Source: an uncultured Candidatus Melainabacteria bacterium
GTDB lineage: Bacteria; Cyanobacteriota; Vampirovibrionia; Gastranaerophilales; Gastranaerophilaceae
Assembly (NCBI GenBank): GCA_934693215.1
Contig: CAKUVB010000092.1
Location: 1-6,826, forward strand
DNA length: 6,826 bases
Direction of reading: 5' to 3'
The notes beneath the pieces are model-generated. The model did not search any database and was not told the origin of the DNA. It worked only from the letters and a program-made list of their open reading frames with translations. A program made the translations under genes and the position numbers. Below are positions 4,978 to 6,826 of this stretch, in pieces. Numbering within the stretch: position 1 is the stretch's first letter; each line of letters begins with the position of its first letter.

Positions 4978-4992
4978 TTTCCTTTTTATAAG
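4965..4992 (+). promoter_or_regulatory. probable promoter of the 5037 gene
   Basis: TTGCAT (4965-4970) and TATAAG (4987-4992) with a 16-bp spacer are the best pair. GTGACA (4971-4976) with TATATA (4993-4998), also at 16 bp, is a close alternative shifted by six bases. Either start point leaves a leader of about 30-40 nt ending in the strong ribosome binding site AGAGGAGAG (5022-5030). Confidence 0.45.
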
Positions 4993-5036
4993 TATATAAG
5001 GATATATAAAGGTGCGACTTCAGAGGAGAGATTATT

Positions 5037-5327
5037 ATGCGTGAGTACTATGATGAAATGCAGAAAGAAGATTATGTCGTTTCTCCAAATTTGGTGAATG
5101 AAATTTCGGGTTATTTGGTTGCCCAAACTGAAACAAGAGGTGAATTAAATGATTTGTTAATGGATAAAGCTCGTGAACAATATGCGAGAAAGGAAGCTTT
5201 GAAACGAGCTTATCAAGAAGTACCAGTTCCTAGAGGTTCGCTTTCTTTAGAGGTAAGGCGAGAAATACAGGAAAGAAGAAATGAGTTAGTAGAAAAATAT
5301 TATCAAGAAAATCTATATAAATATTAA
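5037..5327 (+). CDS. small charged hypothetical protein upstream of dnaA, 96 residues
   Basis: I do not recognise it. The ATG is preceded at six bases by AGAGGAGAG, one of the best ribosome binding sites in the window, so it is very likely translated. It has no signal peptide or membrane segment. Residues 1-12 are acidic and tyrosine-bearing (MREYYDEMQKED); 16-60 appear helical, with GELNDLLMDKAREQYARKEALKRAY the clearest part, followed by a proline hinge VPVPRG (62-67) and a second charged helix at 69-92. It ends in an aromatic tail, YYQENLYKY. High Glu/Arg/Lys content and paired helices suit a small cytoplasmic adaptor or nucleic-acid-associated protein, but that is inference. It lies 58 bp before dnaA, separated by a hairpin, and 110 bp after the permease, so it probably forms its own transcript. 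Confidence 0.8.
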   Translation: MREYYDEMQKEDYVVSPNLVNEISGYLVAQTETRGELNDLLMDKAREQYARKEALKRAYQEVPVPRGSLSLEVRREIQERRNELVEKYYQENLYKY

Positions 5328-5334
5328 ACAAAAC

Positions 5335-5368
5335 AATACAGCGGGTAATTTAACTTACTCGCTGTATT
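5335..5368 (+). terminator. intrinsic-type terminator hairpin between the 5037 gene and dnaA
   Basis: The arms aatacagcgggtaa (5335-5348) and ttactcgctgtatt (5355-5368) pair over 14 bp with one G-T wobble and a six-base loop. The stem begins seven bases after the stop of the 5037 gene. The following tract (tatgtt) is only moderately T-rich, so read-through into dnaA is possible. The hairpin lies just upstream of, and partly within, the likely dnaA promoter. Confidence 0.65.
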
Positions 5369-5370
5369 TA

Positions 5371-5379
5371 TGTTAAAAT
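5371..5379 (+). promoter_or_regulatory. extended -10 promoter of dnaA, placed for a leaderless mRNA
   Basis: TGTTAAAAT is a TG-n extended -10 element with TAAAAT at 5374-5379. A start seven bases after it falls at 5386, the A of the dnaA ATG. The bases before the ATG (cttctt) contain no Shine-Dalgarno, consistent with a leaderless transcript. A -35 is poor (TTAACT 5350-5355, 18-bp spacer) and lies inside the upstream terminator hairpin; extended -10 promoters need it less. Confidence 0.5.
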
Positions 5380-5385
5380 CTTCTT

Positions 5386-6780
5386 ATGGAAATAACTGAA
5401 GTTAAAAAAATATGGGATAAGGTTAAAGAAGAAATAATAAGAACAGTGCCTGCAACATCACACCCTTGGATATTACCAATGGAAGCTGTTGGTTATGAAA
5501 ATGGTATATTTTCAGTTATAACAGGTCAGGCTTTTGCTATCCAAATTATTAGAAAAAATCATTATCAACAAATTTTAGATGTTTTTGAGTCTTTGGGGTA
5601 TCATTTACAAAAATTTGATATTATTTATGATGAAGACCTTTCAAAAAGATTAAAAAAAGAAAAAGAAAAGGAAATAAAAGCTCAGAAAAAGTCTGAAGAA
5701 AAAGCGTTAAAAGAAGCTGCGTTTGACGGAATGGCTAAAATGCAGTCGCAATCAAATTTGAATCTTAAATATAAATTTGAAAATTTTGTAGTGGGAGATA
5801 ATAACAAACTTGCTCATGCCGTTGCTTTTAATGTGGCTCAACACCCGGCAGAGAAGTATAATCCATTGTTTATATATGGTGGTTCCGGGTTAGGAAAAAC
5901 TCATTTGATGCAAGCTATTGGACACTATACTTTATTCAATAATTCAAAACTGAGAGTTCGTTATATAAAAACAGAAGATTATGTTAATGAACTTGTAGAT
6001 AATTTAAGAAAAGGTGGAGATACAAACGATAGAATGGCGAAATTCCGTCAAAAATATCGTAATGTTGATATCTTGTTAATTGATGATATTCAGTTTGTAG
6101 AATCAAAAAATAGAACTATGGAAGAAATATTCCATACTTTTGATGCTTTGTATAATAAAAACAAACAAATTGTTATAACGTCAGATAGAGCCCCAAAAGA
6201 TATTCCAACACTTCCAGATAGATTAAGAACACGATTTGAAATGGGAATTGTTGTGGATATTACTCCTCCTGATTATGAAACTAGAGTTGCAATTCTTACA
6301 AATTTAGCAGAACAAATGGGGTTAAAAGTACCATTTGGGGTTTATGATTATATTGCTAAAAATTTTGAAAGTAATGTAAGAGAGTTAGAAGGAGCTTTTA
6401 ATAAAGTTACAGCTTTTGCTGATATTGAAAATGCAGAGGTTACTTTAGAATTTGCTAAAAAAGTTTTGGGTTCAGAAATTAATGTGAAACAAATTAATAT
6501 ACACGAAATAGCTTATGTGGTAGCTGAGTATTATGGTGTAACAATAGATGCTTTAAAAAGTCCTGCTAGGGCTCAAAAGATTTCTGAAGCTCGTAGGGTT
6601 GCCGTTTATTTGGTAAGAGAAATTACAAAACTAAGTTATGAAGAAATTGCAGAGTTTTTTGAGAAAAAACACCCTACAATATTGTATTCTTACCAAAAAA
6701 TGAAAGAAGATTTGCGAATAGATAATAAATTAAAACAAATAGTTAGAGAATTGAAGCAAGCAATAAAATACAATTCTTAA
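5386..6780 (+). CDS. dnaA: chromosomal replication initiator protein DnaA
   Basis: An AAA+ ATPase that binds DnaA boxes at oriC, oligomerises and opens the duplex. Its 464 residues match the usual size (467 in E. coli). Domain I is about 1-80 (IWDKVKEEI, HPWILP). The linker at 86-112 is unusually Lys/Glu-rich. Domain III starts near 126 (KYKFENFVVG) with Walker A GGSGLGKT (165-172), Walker B LLIDD (230-234), sensor 1 ITSDR (264-268), box VII LPDRLRTRF (276-284, arginine finger Arg283) and sensor 2 VRELEGAF (Arg332). ATP binding and hydrolysis residues are all present. Domain IV ends with EFFEKKHPTILYSY where most DnaA proteins have FGGRDHTTVLHA: His429 and Thr431 are kept, but the Arg-Asp pair is Lys-Lys and the first Thr is Pro430. 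The N-terminus fits the family, so the ATG at 5386 is right although no ribosome binding site precedes it. No DnaA-box cluster lies in the window. Confidence 0.97.
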   Translation: MEITEVKKIWDKVKEEIIRTVPATSHPWILPMEAVGYENGIFSVITGQAFAIQIIRKNHYQQILDVFESLGYHLQKFDIIYDEDLSKRLKKEKEKEIKAQKKSEEKALKEAAFDGMAKMQSQSNLNLKYKFENFVVGDNNKLAHAVAFNVAQHPAEKYNPLFIYGGSGLGKTHLMQAIGHYTLFNNSKLRVRYIKTEDYVNELVDNLRKGGDTNDRMAKFRQKYRNVDILLIDDIQFVESKNRTMEEIFHTFDALYNKNKQIVITSDRAPKDIPTLPDRLRTRFEMGIVVDITPPDYETRVAILTNLAEQMGLKVPFGVYDYIAKNFESNVRELEGAFNKVTAFADIENAEVTLEFAKKVLGSEINVKQINIHEIAYVVAEYYGVTIDALKSPARAQKISEARRVAVYLVREITKLSYEEIAEFFEKKHPTILYSYQKMKEDLRIDNKLKQIVRELKQAIKYNS

Positions 6781-6781
6781 C

Positions 6782-6810
6782 TTGTAAAAAGTCGGGTTAT
6801 ATTATAAAAT
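6782..6810 (+). promoter_or_regulatory. promoter of the next, unseen gene
   Basis: TTGTAA (6782-6787) and TAAAAT (6805-6810) are separated by exactly 17 bp, starting two bases after the dnaA stop. The predicted start near 6817 lies just ahead of the Shine-Dalgarno at 6820, giving the next gene its own short-leader transcript. Confidence 0.45.
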
Positions 6811-6816
6811 ATACCC
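6794..6816 (+). other. hairpin after dnaA
   Basis: GGGT (6794-6797) and ATATT (6799-6803) pair with AATAT (6808-6812) and ACCC (6813-6816), a 9-bp stem with one bulged T and an ATAA loop. It has no T-tract inside the window, so it is not a convincing terminator. It overlaps the -10 box of the promoter above. Confidence 0.35.
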
Positions 6817-6819
6817 AAT

Positions 6820-6826
6820 GGAGAGG
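6820..6826 (+). promoter_or_regulatory. Shine-Dalgarno of the next gene at the window edge
   Basis: GGAGAGG occupies the last seven bases. With the promoter before it, it predicts a start codon roughly 5-9 bases beyond the window. dnaN often follows dnaA, but nothing here shows that. Confidence 0.5.

Overview
The window is strongly AT-rich and gene-dense. The most informative genes are dnaA and an LptF/LptG-type lipopolysaccharide-transport permease, so the source is a bacterium with a Gram-negative (diderm) envelope. The low GC content, the divergent DnaA DNA-binding signature and the neighbourhood fit an uncultured gut lineage such as Gastranaerophilales/Melainabacteria (Vampirovibrionia). 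That placement is inference from general resemblance, not a database result, and another AT-rich diderm phylum is possible. It reads as ordinary chromosome rather than phage or plasmid: I see no integrase, transposase, tRNA, rRNA or CRISPR array.

Layout. Positions 1-69 hold the end of an unseen upstream transcription unit, closed by a strong intrinsic terminator. Positions 70-430 are gene-free, visibly less AT-rich, and built from short dispersed repeats of one family (consensus ends gagattcttcg and tctgaatgac) in both orientations. Positions 430-639 are AT-rich leader DNA for an unknown 177-residue protein (640-1173, +). It converges with an L,D-transpeptidase (YkuD) gene (1269-1979, -) across AT-only hairpins. 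A 102-bp divergent intergenic region at 1980-2081 carries a promoter with a perfect 10-bp inverted repeat laid over it. It drives a small multi-pass membrane protein (2082-2564) tightly coupled to mtnA (about 2574-3647), the methylthioribose-1-phosphate isomerase of methionine salvage. A hairpin-rich 157-bp spacer leads to the LptF/LptG-family permease (3805-4926). After a promoter region with a duplicated ATGTNACAT dyad come a 96-residue charged protein of unknown function (5037-5327) and then dnaA (5386-6780). The window ends in a promoter and Shine-Dalgarno sequence for an unseen next gene.

How the genes relate. The genes are housekeeping and envelope functions rather than one system: peptidoglycan cross-linking, LPS export, methionine salvage and replication initiation. 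The tightest functional unit is the membrane protein-mtnA pair.

I did not find a clear new defence or mobile system. The points most worth a second look are the dnaA start (extended -10 box placed for a leaderless mRNA, no Shine-Dalgarno, overlapping the upstream gene's terminator), the altered DnaA-box recognition motif of DnaA, the operator-like palindrome at 2043-2068, the paired ATGTNACAT dyads, and two hairpins at 3653-3792 whose T-tracts lie on the minus strand, where no gene is apparent.
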